Shown here one piece after another: positions 9,946 to 18,437 of a stretch of 64,000 nucleotides of DNA. Position numbers and translations under genes: made by a program. The DNA comes from Serratia proteamaculans (GTDB lineage: Bacteria > Pseudomonadota > Gammaproteobacteria > Enterobacterales > Enterobacteriaceae), in NCBI RefSeq assembly GCF_008830365.1, contig NZ_WBKI01000001.1:1832837-1896836 (forward strand). The letters run 5' to 3'. Within the stretch, counting starts at the first letter, position 1; each line of letters starts with the position of its first letter. The notes under the pieces were generated by a model that was given only the letters and a program-made list of their open reading frames with translations, had not been told where the DNA came from and did not search any database.

Positions 9946-11553
9946 TTATTTCTCCAGCGAAACCTGTTTGAAGATGTGCTTGCCAAACGGGTCGATCTCG
10001 TAACCTTTCACTTCTTTGCGCACCGGTTCAAAAATGGTTGAGTGGGCAATCATCATTGCCGGCATTTGGTCATGCATCATCACCTGCGCCTGCTGATACA
10101 TCGCCACCCGTTTGGCGTGGTCATTCTCTTCACGCGCCTGCAAAATCAGCTTATCAAAGGGTGGATAGCACCACTTGGCCGAGTTCGAACCCCCATTGGC
10201 CGACACGCAGGTAAACAGCGGGCCGAAGAAGTTATCCGGATCGCCGTTGGCAGTGGTCCAACCCATCAATGCCGCCTGATGTTCACCGTTTTTTATCCGC
10301 TGCAGGTACTCACCCCACTCGAAGGTGACAATCTTGGCCTTCACGCCGATCTTCGCCCAATCGGCCTGGATCATCTCCGCCATGCGCTTGGCATTCGGGT
10401 TGTACGGTCGTTGTACCGGCATCGCCCACAGATCAATAGCGAAGCCCTGGCCCAGCCCGGCCTCCTGCAACAACTGTTTGGCTTTTTCCGGTGAGTACGG
10501 ATAGTCCTCAATTTTATCATTGCTGCCCCACTGGGTCGGTGGCAGCAGGTTCTTCGCCGGCTGCCCCGCGCCGTGGAACACCGCTTCGAGAATAGCCGGC
10601 TTGTTCACCGCCAGAGCCAACGCCTGCCGTACCTTGAGGTTATCCAACGGCTTTTTCTGGGTGTTGAACGCCAGGAAACCGATGTTCAACCCGGATTTCT
10701 CCATCAACTGGATATTTTTGTCCTCACGCATGCGCGTCAGATCCGCCGGGTTGGGGAACGGCATAACCTGGCATTCATTCTTTTGCAGCTTGGCGAAGCG
10801 CACCGCCGCATCCGGGGTGATCGAGAACACCAAGCGGTCAATCTTCGGTTTACCCTCCCAATACTGATCGAACGCCTTGTAGAGGATCTTCGCATCCTTC
10901 TGGTACTGCACCAACTGGAAGGGGCCGGTACCGACAGGATCGTTATCCACCCGCTGCGGGGTGCCGGCTTTCAGCATCGCATCGGCATATTCGGCGGATA
11001 GAATAGTGGCGAAATACATGCCGAGATCGGCCACAAACGGCGCTTCTGCGCGCGAAAGTTCAAAGCGCACAGTGTTGTCATCCACTTTGACAATCTGGTT
11101 GATCAGCGAACCAAACTCCATCGATTCGAAGTTGGTGTAAGCCCCGTTGGAGACGTTGTGATAAGGGTTATTGGCATCTTTTTGCCGCATAAAGGAGAAG
11201 ATGACATCGTCGGCATTGAAGTCACGGGTGGGAGTAAAGTATTTGTTGCTCTGAAACTTCACGCCTTTACGCAGATGAAAGGTGTAATTCTTGCCGTCTT
11301 CGCTCACCTGCCAGCTTTCCGCCAGGCTCGGTTGCAGCTCGACGGTACCGGTTTTGAAATCCACCAGCCGGTTGTAAATCGTCGCCGAACTGGCATCGAC
11401 CGTCGGGCCGGAGGTAAACAGCTGCGGATTGAAACCTTCCGGCGAGCTTTCGGAACAATAAACCAGCGTGCTGGCACGCGCGCCCCCCATCACCGCCAGG
11501 GCCAATAATCCCAGCGTCATTGTTATCGCTTTTGCTTTTGATTTCTGATTCAT
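9946..11553 (-). CDS. Periplasmic dipeptide/heme-binding protein, DppA-like
   Basis: ABC substrate-binding protein of the DppA/OppA (SBP_bac_5) family, 535 aa, the same length as E. coli DppA. The ATG at 11553 is chosen over an upstream in-frame start because it begins the signal peptide (MNQKSKAKAITMTLGLLALAVMGGARA, then STLVYCSE as in DppA). DppA-type blocks visible include SESSPEGFNPQLFTSGPTVD and MGWTTANGDPDNFF. No permease or ATPase genes are adjacent, so this is an orphan paralogue that probably supplies a Dpp system encoded elsewhere. DppA binds dipeptides and, in E. coli, heme; which ligand applies here cannot be told from sequence alone. It is separated from budB by a terminator. Confidence 0.85.
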   Translation of the reverse strand: MNQKSKAKAITMTLGLLALAVMGGARASTLVYCSESSPEGFNPQLFTSGPTVDASSATIYNRLVDFKTGTVELQPSLAESWQVSEDGKNYTFHLRKGVKFQSNKYFTPTRDFNADDVIFSFMRQKDANNPYHNVSNGAYTNFESMEFGSLINQIVKVDDNTVRFELSRAEAPFVADLGMYFATILSAEYADAMLKAGTPQRVDNDPVGTGPFQLVQYQKDAKILYKAFDQYWEGKPKIDRLVFSITPDAAVRFAKLQKNECQVMPFPNPADLTRMREDKNIQLMEKSGLNIGFLAFNTQKKPLDNLKVRQALALAVNKPAILEAVFHGAGQPAKNLLPPTQWGSNDKIEDYPYSPEKAKQLLQEAGLGQGFAIDLWAMPVQRPYNPNAKRMAEMIQADWAKIGVKAKIVTFEWGEYLQRIKNGEHQAALMGWTTANGDPDNFFGPLFTCVSANGGSNSAKWCYPPFDKLILQAREENDHAKRVAMYQQAQVMMHDQMPAMMIAHSTIFEPVRKEVKGYEIDPFGKHIFKQVSLEK

Positions 11554-11639
11554 CGTGCCATCCCCAGAGTAAAAAACAGACTCGATGGATACCAATAAAT
11601 CATGCAGTTAGGGATGTAAAGAACAAATTCTGAGCATGT

Positions 11640-11672
11640 AAAACGGGGAGTGCCAAAGACGGCATTCCCCGT
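11640..11672 (-). terminator. Terminator after budB
   Basis: A 12-bp stem with one mismatch (ACGGGGAGTGCC / GGCATTCCCCGT), 6-base loop, and TTTTA following on the minus strand, 20 bases after the budB stop. It isolates budAB from the downstream dppA-like gene. Confidence 0.8.
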
Positions 11673-11692
11673 GGTTTAACGACTTGTTGAAA

Positions 11693-13378
11693 TTAAATCA
11701 TCTGGCTGAAATTCATCTGCGCCATCAGTTTGTAGTTGTCGGCGTAATCCACCGGAATGGCCACCACGACTGGCCCCTGAATTTCCATCGCCTTACGCAG
11801 CATGGGCCGCAAGTCCTCCACCGACTGCACGGCAAACCCGACCGCACCGCAGGCCTCGGCATAGGCTTTAAAGTCAATGGGGCCGAATTCCACCCCGGAT
11901 TTACGCTGGTATTTGTTCACCTCCTGCATTTCCACCATGTTGTAGGCGTTATCCACCCAAATCACGTGCACGATGTTATTTTTCAGTCGTACCGCGGTTT
12001 CCAGCTCCATGCTTGACTGCATAAAACCGCCGTCGCCGGATATCGACACAACTTTATCCCCCGGGCGCACCAGCGCCGCACCGATGGCCCACGGCAACGC
12101 CACCCCCATGGTCTGTTGGCCGTTGGAAATCAGTAGCTGGCGCGCGCGGAAACTGTAAAGGTAACGTGCAATCCAGATGTGGAAACTGCCCATGTCCACG
12201 CACAGCGTCACGTCGTCGCTGACAATGTCCTGCAACTCTTTCACGATGCGCAACGGGTGGATCGGCATACCGCCGCGCCGTGCGGCACGTTCCGCCAATT
12301 CATTGCGCTGACGTCCCAGATCGCTGAGGATCAATTCCACCTCCGCCGGTACGCTCACCACGCCGTTAAAGGCTTCGGTCATCATGTCGAGAGTGGCGCT
12401 GATATTGCCCACCAGCTCGACGTCCGGGCGATAGCAGGTGTCGATGTCCGCCGGCAGCACGTCGATATGCACCAGTTTCAATCGGCCCTGGCTGTTCCAC
12501 ATGCAGGGATCGTATTCGATCGGCCCGTAGCCGACGCTGACCACCAGATCGGCCTTCTGCAATAGCTGGTCGGCGGGTTGGTTGTTGAACAGCCCGACGC
12601 GCCCGGCAAAGCGCGCGAAGTGATTGACGTCGATCACCCCGGCCGCCTGATAGGTGCCCACCACCGGCATATGGGTGCGATGCAGCAACTGACGCACCGC
12701 CTCGCTGTTTTCCGGACGGCTGGCCTGTAGGCCTAACAGCAGCACCGGGCATTTCGCCTGTTGGATCAGTTTAACCGCCGCACGAATATCCTCGGCCGCC
12801 GCTGCCCCCATGCGCGGCAATCGGCACCCCGCCAGCACCGGCGCACTGACCGGCTCATTGACGATGTCCATCGGCAGGCTGACGAACGATGCCCCCGGAC
12901 GGCCAAACTCGGCGTGGCGGAAAGCATTGGCGATCACTTCCGAAATCGCCGAACCGGCATGCACCTCGGCGCAATACTTGGTCACCGGCCGGAACATGCT
13001 GACGGTGTCCATGCTCTGGTGGGTTTGCTTCTGGTTATCGGCACGTTTCACCGCCCCGCCAAACGCCACCACCGCATCCCCTTCAGAGGTGGCGGTCGCC
13101 AGCCCGGTGATCAGATTGGAACTGCCCGGTCCGGAGGTCACCAGTGCCACCCCGGCCTTGCCGGTCAAACGCCCGACCGCCGCCGCCATAAACGCGGCGT
13201 TGGCTTCGTGACGCACCACCACCGTTTCTATCGAGGGGGCGTCCTCCAGCGAATCAAATACCCGATCAATCTTGGCTCCCGGGATGCCAAATACGTAGTT
13301 AACACCCTGCGCTTCCAGATTTTTCACCACTAAATCTGCGCCGCACGCCCAGTTATGGTCTGTTTTTGCCTTGCTCAT
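11693..13378 (-). CDS. budB: Catabolic acetolactate synthase (BudB/AlsS)
   Basis: Thiamine-diphosphate enzyme (561 aa) that condenses two pyruvates to alpha-acetolactate for the acetoin/2,3-butanediol route. Visible: the N-terminal catalytic-Glu segment [12 protein letters not shown], the ThDP-binding motif starting [18 protein letters not shown] and ending VDN, and the catabolic-type sequence without a regulatory subunit gene nearby. It is preceded by a very strong ribosome site (AGGAGGTATTCC). It lies 39 bp behind budA, so the two form the operon; no butanediol dehydrogenase gene (budC) is adjacent, which matches the layout known from Serratia. Confidence 0.96.
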   Translation of the reverse strand: MSKAKTDHNWACGADLVVKNLEAQGVNYVFGIPGAKIDRVFDSLEDAPSIETVVVRHEANAAFMAAAVGRLTGKAGVALVTSGPGSSNLITGLATATSEGDAVVAFGGAVKRADNQKQTHQSMDTVSMFRPVTKYCAEVHAGSAISEVIANAFRHAEFGRPGASFVSLPMDIVNEPVSAPVLAGCRLPRMGAAAAEDIRAAVKLIQQAKCPVLLLGLQASRPENSEAVRQLLHRTHMPVVGTYQAAGVIDVNHFARFAGRVGLFNNQPADQLLQKADLVVSVGYGPIEYDPCMWNSQGRLKLVHIDVLPADIDTCYRPDVELVGNISATLDMMTEAFNGVVSVPAEVELILSDLGRQRNELAERAARRGGMPIHPLRIVKELQDIVSDDVTLCVDMGSFHIWIARYLYSFRARQLLISNGQQTMGVALPWAIGAALVRPGDKVVSISGDGGFMQSSMELETAVRLKNNIVHVIWVDNAYNMVEMQEVNKYQRKSGVEFGPIDFKAYAEACGAVGFAVQSVEDLRPMLRKAMEIQGPVVVAIPVDYADNYKLMAQMNFSQMI

Positions 13379-13417
13379 GGAATACCTCCTGAAAATTAAC
13401 CCAAGACTGTCGCGGAC

Positions 13418-14197
13418 TTAACCCTCGGCAGAACGAATTGCGCGGTCCAAATCCTCTGGACAGAGGTCGGCGCGCAGGAAATCCGCATCATGCGGCAACT
13501 GAAGATTGAGACGGGTGATCACGCCAAATTGCAGGCGACCGTGGTTGAGCTGGTAATCCAGCACGTGGCCGCCGCCGTTGCGATCCTCGGTGACAAAATG
13601 TTCGTGATAACCGGCCACGCCAATGCCTTGCATATAGTCAGGCGAGCGGAAACCGACCAGGGTGCCCTGGCAGTGATGAAAGGCAAAGGTTGGCTGCTCC
13701 TCTATCGCTTCCAGCATCGGGCGATAGGGGCGTTCCTGGCGGGGTACGGTGCGGGTTTCCACGTGGCTGAATTCGCCGTCAACGCGTACCGCGCAGAACA
13801 GATTTGGTGAAGCCACCTGTTCGTCAATGCACTGGTGCAGTTGCGCCTTGGTGATCGGGCGATCAAAGTTTTGGGTAACGCTCGGTTGGAAAAAGGTGAC
13901 AACGGCAAACGGGGTTTTCTGCTGCAGACTGGCCGGCCGCGCACTGCCGTCGGCGCGCAACTGGTGAATTTCCTTGTCGAAGGCGATCAGTTCGCCGTCA
14001 AGGTGATTGAAGGTGCCCAGGCCGAAGTTACCGTGCCGGAGCAATTCGGCAATAGTGACCTCCCCTTCGTAAACACCGCTGATTAACGCGCTCATCAGCG
14101 AGATTTGGTAGATCTCGCCCTCCCCAACGCTCAGCGACTGCCTGGCAAACCCTTGCGCCAAATGCTGCGCACAGGAACACCCGTGGTCTTCGTTCAT
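13418..14197 (-). CDS. budA: Alpha-acetolactate decarboxylase (BudA)
   Basis: Converts alpha-acetolactate to acetoin; 259 aa, normal for the family. The zinc ligands are visible in GYHEHFVTEDRNGGGHVLDY (two His in HEH and a third in GGH). MNEDHGCSCAQHLAQGF and QISLMSALISGVYEG are typical N-terminal segments. It is the first gene of budAB; the 5' region contains a 20-bp perfect palindrome and an intrinsic-terminator-like hairpin, discussed separately. Acetoin formation counters acidification during overflow metabolism, and in Serratia it is usually controlled by a LysR regulator and indirectly by quorum sensing (family knowledge, not shown here). Confidence 0.96.
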   Translation of the reverse strand: MNEDHGCSCAQHLAQGFARQSLSVGEGEIYQISLMSALISGVYEGEVTIAELLRHGNFGLGTFNHLDGELIAFDKEIHQLRADGSARPASLQQKTPFAVVTFFQPSVTQNFDRPITKAQLHQCIDEQVASPNLFCAVRVDGEFSHVETRTVPRQERPYRPMLEAIEEQPTFAFHHCQGTLVGFRSPDYMQGIGVAGYHEHFVTEDRNGGGHVLDYQLNHGRLQFGVITRLNLQLPHDADFLRADLCPEDLDRAIRSAEG

Positions 14198-14246
14198 AAA
14201 CTACTCCTCCACCAGCGCGGAGTGGAATGCCCCGCGCGTTCAAAAA

Positions 14247-14266
14247 TGCTCACCTGAAGGTGAGCA
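14247..14266. promoter_or_regulatory. Perfect 20-bp palindrome upstream of budA
   Basis: TGCTCACCT-GA-AGGTGAGCA, 9-bp perfect arms, 50-69 bases before the budA start codon. It has no T-run on either strand, so it is more likely an operator or a leader hairpin than a terminator. It does not match the ACCTG-N10-CAGGT lux-box pattern. Confidence 0.5.
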
Positions 14267-14316
14267 AAGATGTCACCGGCGACGCGTTCAGTTGGAACGA
14301 TTCAGCCAACGATGAC

Positions 14317-14341
14317 AAAAAAACCGGCACGGCAGGCCGGT
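14317..14341 (-). terminator. Intrinsic-terminator-like hairpin in the budAB leader
   Basis: Read on the minus strand: a 6-bp G/C stem (ACCGGC / GCCGGT) with 7-base loop followed by seven consecutive T. It is co-directional with budAB and 120 bases before the budA start, with no other minus-strand gene upstream for it to terminate. It could therefore attenuate budAB if the promoter lies further right. A possible promoter (TTGGCA-N17-GATTAG) is at about 14374-14402 on that strand. Confidence 0.55.
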
Positions 14342-14616
14342 GACACCCAAGGTCAACAACGGTTTAGCTTCACTAATCATTGTTGTTAAACAGGGTGCCA
14401 AATTGAACGGTTAGTCTGGTGTTGAAGCAGTTATCAATACCGCAGGCACACGGCGGAGCCTGGGGAAAACAAGCTATCTGAAGTTCTAAAAACCGCGTGC
14501 TTTATGCATTCTTGCTCTGTGCGGTGAGCTCACGGCACGTTCTTATCCGCCGTAAGCACCCAAAAAGAGTAGCCGCATCGCGACGGACGGAGAACCAGGT
14601 ATTCATAAGAAACGCT

Positions 14617-14633
14617 TTTGCATATAATGCAAA
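14617..14633. promoter_or_regulatory. LysR-type inverted repeat abutting the budR-like start
   Basis: TTTGCAT-ATA-ATGCAAA, perfect 7-bp arms, containing the T-N11-A arrangement typical of LysR-family binding sites. It ends 1 base before the ATG at 14635 and includes TATAAT at 14623-14628. It may be an autoregulatory site; if the TATAAT is the real -10, the transcript would be nearly leaderless. Confidence 0.45.
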
Positions 14634-14634
14634 G

Positions 14635-15537
14635 ATGAATGACGCTCGCTATGTTGAACATCTGCCGATATTTCTCGAAGTGGCCCTGTTGGGCAGCTTC
14701 TCCGCCGCCGCCCGCAAGCTGGGAATGGTGCCGTCTTCGCTGGTGCGCCACGTTGATGCACTGGAAAGTGCCTTGGGCGCGACGCTGTTTATCCGCTCAA
14801 CGCGCGGTCTGATGCTGACGGACGCCGGGGAAATGCTGCAGACGCGAGCCACCACGCTGCTGACGGACATCAGCGATATCCGTGCCGAACTGACTTCGCT
14901 GAGCGACAGGCCGCAAGGCACCTTGCGCATCAGTTGCCTGCCGACCTTTGGCAAAACCTATATTCTGCCACTGTTGCCGACGCTGGCTGAACGCTATCCG
15001 CAGCTATTTGTTGAGCTGGATTTGACGGAACGTCAGACCGATCCGACCCAGGAACTGCTGGATGCCGCCATCCGCATCGGCGAGCAAAAAGACAGTGGGC
15101 TGTATGCCAGCCGGATAGCTACCCAGCGCTGGATGATGTGCGCCAGCCCTGATTATCTCGCGCGCTATGGCCGCCCAGCCGACCTGAACGCCTTGCCGGA
15201 ACATCGGCTGATAGCCCGCTACCACAAGCAACAGCCGGCCTGTTGGGCACAAATTCTCAGCGCTCCGTTGATGGATCGCTGCAATCTGGTATTGCGCTGT
15301 GATGACTTTACCGCTCAGCGCGAGGCGGCGCTGCTGGGGCTGGGGATCACCTTTTTACCCAACTGGGTCGTCGGGCCGGATATTCAGGCCGGTCGGTTGC
15401 TACCGCTGCTGGAAGATCCGCGGCAGGAGCAACAGGGGATTTATCTGCTGCGGCCGCTGGCGAAGGTGTCCACACGGCTGAATCTGTTTATTACTCTGCT
15501 CAAGCAAAGTATCGGTCAGCCGCCGAGTTGGGAGTGA
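14635..15537 (+). CDS. LysR-family regulator divergent from budAB
   Basis: LysR-type transcription factor of 300 aa, with an N-terminal winged helix-turn-helix (about 9-65, FLEVALLGSFSAAARKLGM) and C-terminal effector-binding domain (about 95-295). The position divergent from budAB identifies it as the likely acetoin-operon regulator (called SlaR/BudR in relatives). The sequence belongs to the CrgA/DmlR-like branch and does not resemble Klebsiella BudR closely, so I leave the symbol blank. The start at 14635 was chosen because homology begins at MNDARYVEH; the frame is open back to 14497. No clear Shine-Dalgarno precedes it, as a palindrome occupies that place. Its last 22 bases overlap the convergent eutC end. 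Confidence 0.85.
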   Translation: MNDARYVEHLPIFLEVALLGSFSAAARKLGMVPSSLVRHVDALESALGATLFIRSTRGLMLTDAGEMLQTRATTLLTDISDIRAELTSLSDRPQGTLRISCLPTFGKTYILPLLPTLAERYPQLFVELDLTERQTDPTQELLDAAIRIGEQKDSGLYASRIATQRWMMCASPDYLARYGRPADLNALPEHRLIARYHKQQPACWAQILSAPLMDRCNLVLRCDDFTAQREAALLGLGITFLPNWVVGPDIQAGRLLPLLEDPRQEQQGIYLLRPLAKVSTRLNLFITLLKQSIGQPPSWE

Positions 15538-16307
15538 AGCGGTGATACCTTGCCATACAACGCCGGGTTGTCACTTTCGTCTTTCAGCTCTATTCCGGTC
15601 AGGCGGCGCTGGAAAGCCTGCTCCAGCAGCCACGCCAATTTAAACGCCGCCTGCGGGTAATCCAGCCCTTCCGGACGCACGTTGGAAATGCAATTACGCT
15701 CCGACTCACGCCGCAGGGTGTTCGGCCCCCAGGTGAGGTAGATCCCCAGGCTGTCCGGCGATGACAGACCCGGCCGCTCGCCGATCAACATCGCCACCGT
15801 TCTGGCCCGCAAACATTCACCAATATCATCCCCCAACGCCACCCGCGACTGATGGGCCAACACCACCGGTGCGACCGAGAGCCCCAATAGGTCGAGATAA
15901 GGCCGCAGCGCCTGCAACAACGGCAGCGCCTGACGATGTACCGCCTTGGAGGACAAACCATCCGCCACCACCAGCAGTAAGTCGGCCGGCTTGTCCGACA
16001 GACCCTGCAGCAGGCTGCGGCTGTCCGCGGCCAACCGACGCCCCAAATCCGGTCGACTGAGATAAGCGGTACGATCGGCCGCCTGGCTGTGCACCGTCAA
16101 GGTTTGCCAGCCCTGATGCTGTAAAGCGCTGGCCAGCGTATCGCTGTCGAACGGCTGGTGCACCGCATCACGCGCCTGCGCATGCGCCAGGCCAAATTTA
16201 AGCAGTTCCTCGGTGGGCAGGCTGGCGCCGGTGCGCCCCAGCGCAATACGCGCATCGGTAAAGGCACGCATCGCATCCCAACTATTAACATGGACCGGCT
16301 TGCTCAT
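15516..16307 (-). CDS. eutC: EutC, ethanolamine ammonia-lyase small subunit
   Basis: Small (light) subunit of the adenosylcobalamin-dependent ethanolamine ammonia-lyase, which splits ethanolamine to acetaldehyde and ammonia; 263 aa. Family blocks visible include FTDARIALGRTGASLPT near the N-terminus, LLVVADGLSSKAV in the middle and ERNCISNVRPEGLDY towards the end. It overlaps eutB by 4 bases (coupled translation). Its 3' end overlaps the convergent LysR gene by 22 bases. No other eut genes (EutA reactivase, microcompartment shell, aldehyde dehydrogenase) are nearby. Confidence 0.95.
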   Translation of the reverse strand: MSKPVHVNSWDAMRAFTDARIALGRTGASLPTEELLKFGLAHAQARDAVHQPFDSDTLASALQHQGWQTLTVHSQAADRTAYLSRPDLGRRLAADSRSLLQGLSDKPADLLLVVADGLSSKAVHRQALPLLQALRPYLDLLGLSVAPVVLAHQSRVALGDDIGECLRARTVAMLIGERPGLSSPDSLGIYLTWGPNTLRRESERNCISNVRPEGLDYPQAAFKLAWLLEQAFQRRLTGIELKDESDNPALYGKVSPLHSQLGG

Positions 16308-17689
16308 GGTTGCTCTCCCTGTAACGCCAGCAACAACGGGTGATTGGCGGCGGTGTCGCGCAGTCGCCCCAGATCGTCGGTGATATGCATTTTCGTCAGC
16401 CAGTCGGCGAACTCCGGCGCATGCTTGAGCCCCAGCAGTTCGCGGATATACAGCGCGTCGTGGAATGAGGTACTTTGGTAATTGAGCATGATGTCATCCG
16501 CCCCCGGAACGCCAATCAGGAAGGTCAGCCCGGCGGTGGCCAACAGCGTCAACAGCGTATCCATATCGTCCTGATCCGCCTCCGCGTGATTGGTGTAACA
16601 CACGTCACAACCCAGCGGCAGGCCGAGCAATTTACCGCAGAAATGATCTTCCAGACCGGCACGAATGATCTGTTTGCCGTCGTACAGGTACTCCGGCCCG
16701 ATAAAGCCGACCACGGTGTTGATCAGCAATGGCGAGAAATGTCGCGCTACCGCATAGGCGCGTGCCTCACAGGTTTGTTGATCAACGCCGTGGTGCGCAT
16801 TGGATGACAAACAACTGCCCTGCCCGGTTTCGAAGTACATGACGTTATGACCCAAAGTGCCACGATTGAGGCTCAGCGCTGCCTGCTGCGCCTCCGCCAG
16901 CAGGGCCAGATTTATGCCAAAACCGCTGTTGGCCGCCTCGGTACCGGCGATCGACTGGAACACCAAATCCACCGGCGCGCCACGCTCGATCAGGCGCAGC
17001 GTATTGGTGACGTGCGTCAACACACAGGATTGGGTAGGAATGGCGAAACGCTGGATCACGTCGTCCAGCATATAATTGAGTTTCTCCAGCAGCGGCAGGC
17101 TGTCGCTGGCCGGGTTGATGCCCACGACCGCGTCACCGCTGCCATACAGCAAGCCATCAAGCATGCTGGCCGCAATGCCCTGCAGACTGTCGGTAGGATG
17201 GTTCGGTTGAAGCCGCACGCTGAGGTGGCCCGGCAGGCCAATGGTGTTGCGAAAACGCGTGATCACCCGGCACTTTTTGGCCACCAGGATCAGATCCTGA
17301 TTGCGCATCAGTTTACTCACTGCCGCCGCCATTTCCGGCGTAATGCCGGCGGCCACCCGCGTCAACATCAGGCTGTCCGCCTGCTCGCTCAGCAGCCAGT
17401 CGCGAAAGTCGCCCACCGTCAGATGCGAAATCGGCGCAAAGGCCAATACGTCGTGGCTGTCGATAATCAGCCGTGTCACCTCATCCTGTTCGTACGGCAC
17501 CAGCAACTGCTGGAGGAACGTTTTCAGCGGCACCTCTGCCAGCGCAATGCGCGCCGCCATACGTTCCTCTGCGCTGTCCGCCGCCACTTCCGCCAGATAG
17601 TCGCCGGAACGGGCCGGTGACGCCTTGGCCATCAACTGGCGTAAATCACTGAAACGGTAGCTGCGCCGGCTAAGCGTTGCCTGATACAT
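16304..17689 (-). CDS. eutB: EutB, ethanolamine ammonia-lyase large subunit
   Basis: Catalytic large subunit of ethanolamine ammonia-lyase (TIM barrel, 461 aa). The start at 17689 is chosen because MYQATLSRRSYRFSDLRQLM begins the family's homology and AGGGGACACT precedes it; the frame is open to 17743. Visible conserved blocks are VAAGITPEMAAAVSKLMRNQDL, QPNHPTDSLQGI, FQSIAGTEAANSGFG, MYFETGQGSCLSSNAHHGVD and CDVCYTNHAEADQDDMD. It is the first gene of a two-gene operon. Standalone eutBC without a reactivating factor or shell genes is seen in various proteobacteria that use ethanolamine as a nitrogen source (family knowledge). The upstream gap to the divergent nucleotidyltransferase is 141 bp. 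Confidence 0.96.
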   Translation of the reverse strand: MYQATLSRRSYRFSDLRQLMAKASPARSGDYLAEVAADSAEERMAARIALAEVPLKTFLQQLLVPYEQDEVTRLIIDSHDVLAFAPISHLTVGDFRDWLLSEQADSLMLTRVAAGITPEMAAAVSKLMRNQDLILVAKKCRVITRFRNTIGLPGHLSVRLQPNHPTDSLQGIAASMLDGLLYGSGDAVVGINPASDSLPLLEKLNYMLDDVIQRFAIPTQSCVLTHVTNTLRLIERGAPVDLVFQSIAGTEAANSGFGINLALLAEAQQAALSLNRGTLGHNVMYFETGQGSCLSSNAHHGVDQQTCEARAYAVARHFSPLLINTVVGFIGPEYLYDGKQIIRAGLEDHFCGKLLGLPLGCDVCYTNHAEADQDDMDTLLTLLATAGLTFLIGVPGADDIMLNYQSTSFHDALYIRELLGLKHAPEFADWLTKMHITDDLGRLRDTAANHPLLLALQGEQP

Positions 17690-17830
17690 AGTGTCCCCTG
17701 TTCTATCCTGAATGCTCACCTGAAGCTGCAAACCCTGTACCAAGTGTAGTCAGTCGGCCAGCGAATATATTCGCTCGCTGTTTCACCTACGGGCACTTCA
17801 GGTTACAGTAGCCGCAACAAAGGAGAGGTA

Positions 17831-18379
17831 ATGACCCGGCAACAGAGAATTATCCAGTGGTTACAGCAAGATAGTGCAAGAATGGCGGCATTGCGCACCG
17901 CACGGCGGCTTGGTCTGAATGACTGGTGCCTGGGGGCCGGTTTTGTGCGTAATCTGGTGTGGGATCGGCTGCACGGTTACACCACGTCAACACCGCTTAA
18001 CGACATCGACGTGATCCATTTTGATCCACAACGCCCGGAAGCGGAGCGTGACCAAATGCTGGAAACGCGACTGCAAGAGTGGTTGCCGCAGCCGTGGTCG
18101 GTGAAAAACCAGGCGCGTATGCACCTGCGCAGCGGCCGGGCGCCCTATCTTAACAGCGAAGATGCCATCAGCTATTGGACCGAGCGGGAAACCGCGGTGG
18201 GCGCACGTCTGAACGCTGACGACAGCATCCAACTGGTCGCGCCATTCGGCCTCGACGGGTTGTTCGATGACACCATCACCTTCAATGCCAAAAACGGCGA
18301 CCTCAGTGCTTATGAACAACGGGTAGCCAGCAAAAGCTGGTTGCAACACTGGCCACGCCTGCGGCAAATCCGCGGGTAA
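17831..18379 (+). CDS. Predicted nucleotidyltransferase (NTP_transf_6 / DUF925-like)
   Basis: 182-aa protein of a conserved bacterial family with a nucleotidyltransferase-like fold. Visible: LGLNDWCLGAGFVRNLVWDRLHG then TPLNDIDVIHFD, the G-[x]-N...DxD arrangement that holds the metal-binding aspartates, and later LVAPFGLDGLFDDTITFN. Substrate and role are not known for the family. A GGAGAGG ribosome site precedes the ATG. Its stop codon TAA is also the first part of the -35 element of the flagellar-type promoter of the next gene. Confidence 0.8.
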   Translation: MTRQQRIIQWLQQDSARMAALRTARRLGLNDWCLGAGFVRNLVWDRLHGYTTSTPLNDIDVIHFDPQRPEAERDQMLETRLQEWLPQPWSVKNQARMHLRSGRAPYLNSEDAISYWTERETAVGARLNADDSIQLVAPFGLDGLFDDTITFNAKNGDLSAYEQRVASKSWLQHWPRLRQIRG

Positions 18380-18403
18380 AGTTTTCCCCCGCGCAGCCGA
18401 TAC
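18377..18403 (+). promoter_or_regulatory. Sigma-28 (FliA) promoter of the FlxA-like gene
   Basis: TAAAGTTT, an 11-base spacer, then GCCGATAC. This matches the enterobacterial FliA consensus (TAAAGTTT-N11-GCCGATAA) at 15 of 16 positions with exact spacing. The predicted start point is about 25-28 bases before the ATG at 18438. The -35 element overlaps the stop codon of the upstream gene. Confidence 0.88.
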
Positions 18404-18437
18404 CCTGAGCAGCAGAATCAAACTCAGGGAGAGTATT

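Noticed and set aside
14247..14266. LuxR-type lux box before budA.
   Set aside because: The 20-bp palindrome lacks the ACCTG...CAGGT end pattern expected for LuxR-family sites.
14245..17725. Shared 15-mer AATGCTCACCTGAAG upstream of budA (14245) and eutB (17711).
   Set aside because: In 64 kb on two strands a few 15-base matches are expected by chance, and only the budA copy is part of a palindrome.
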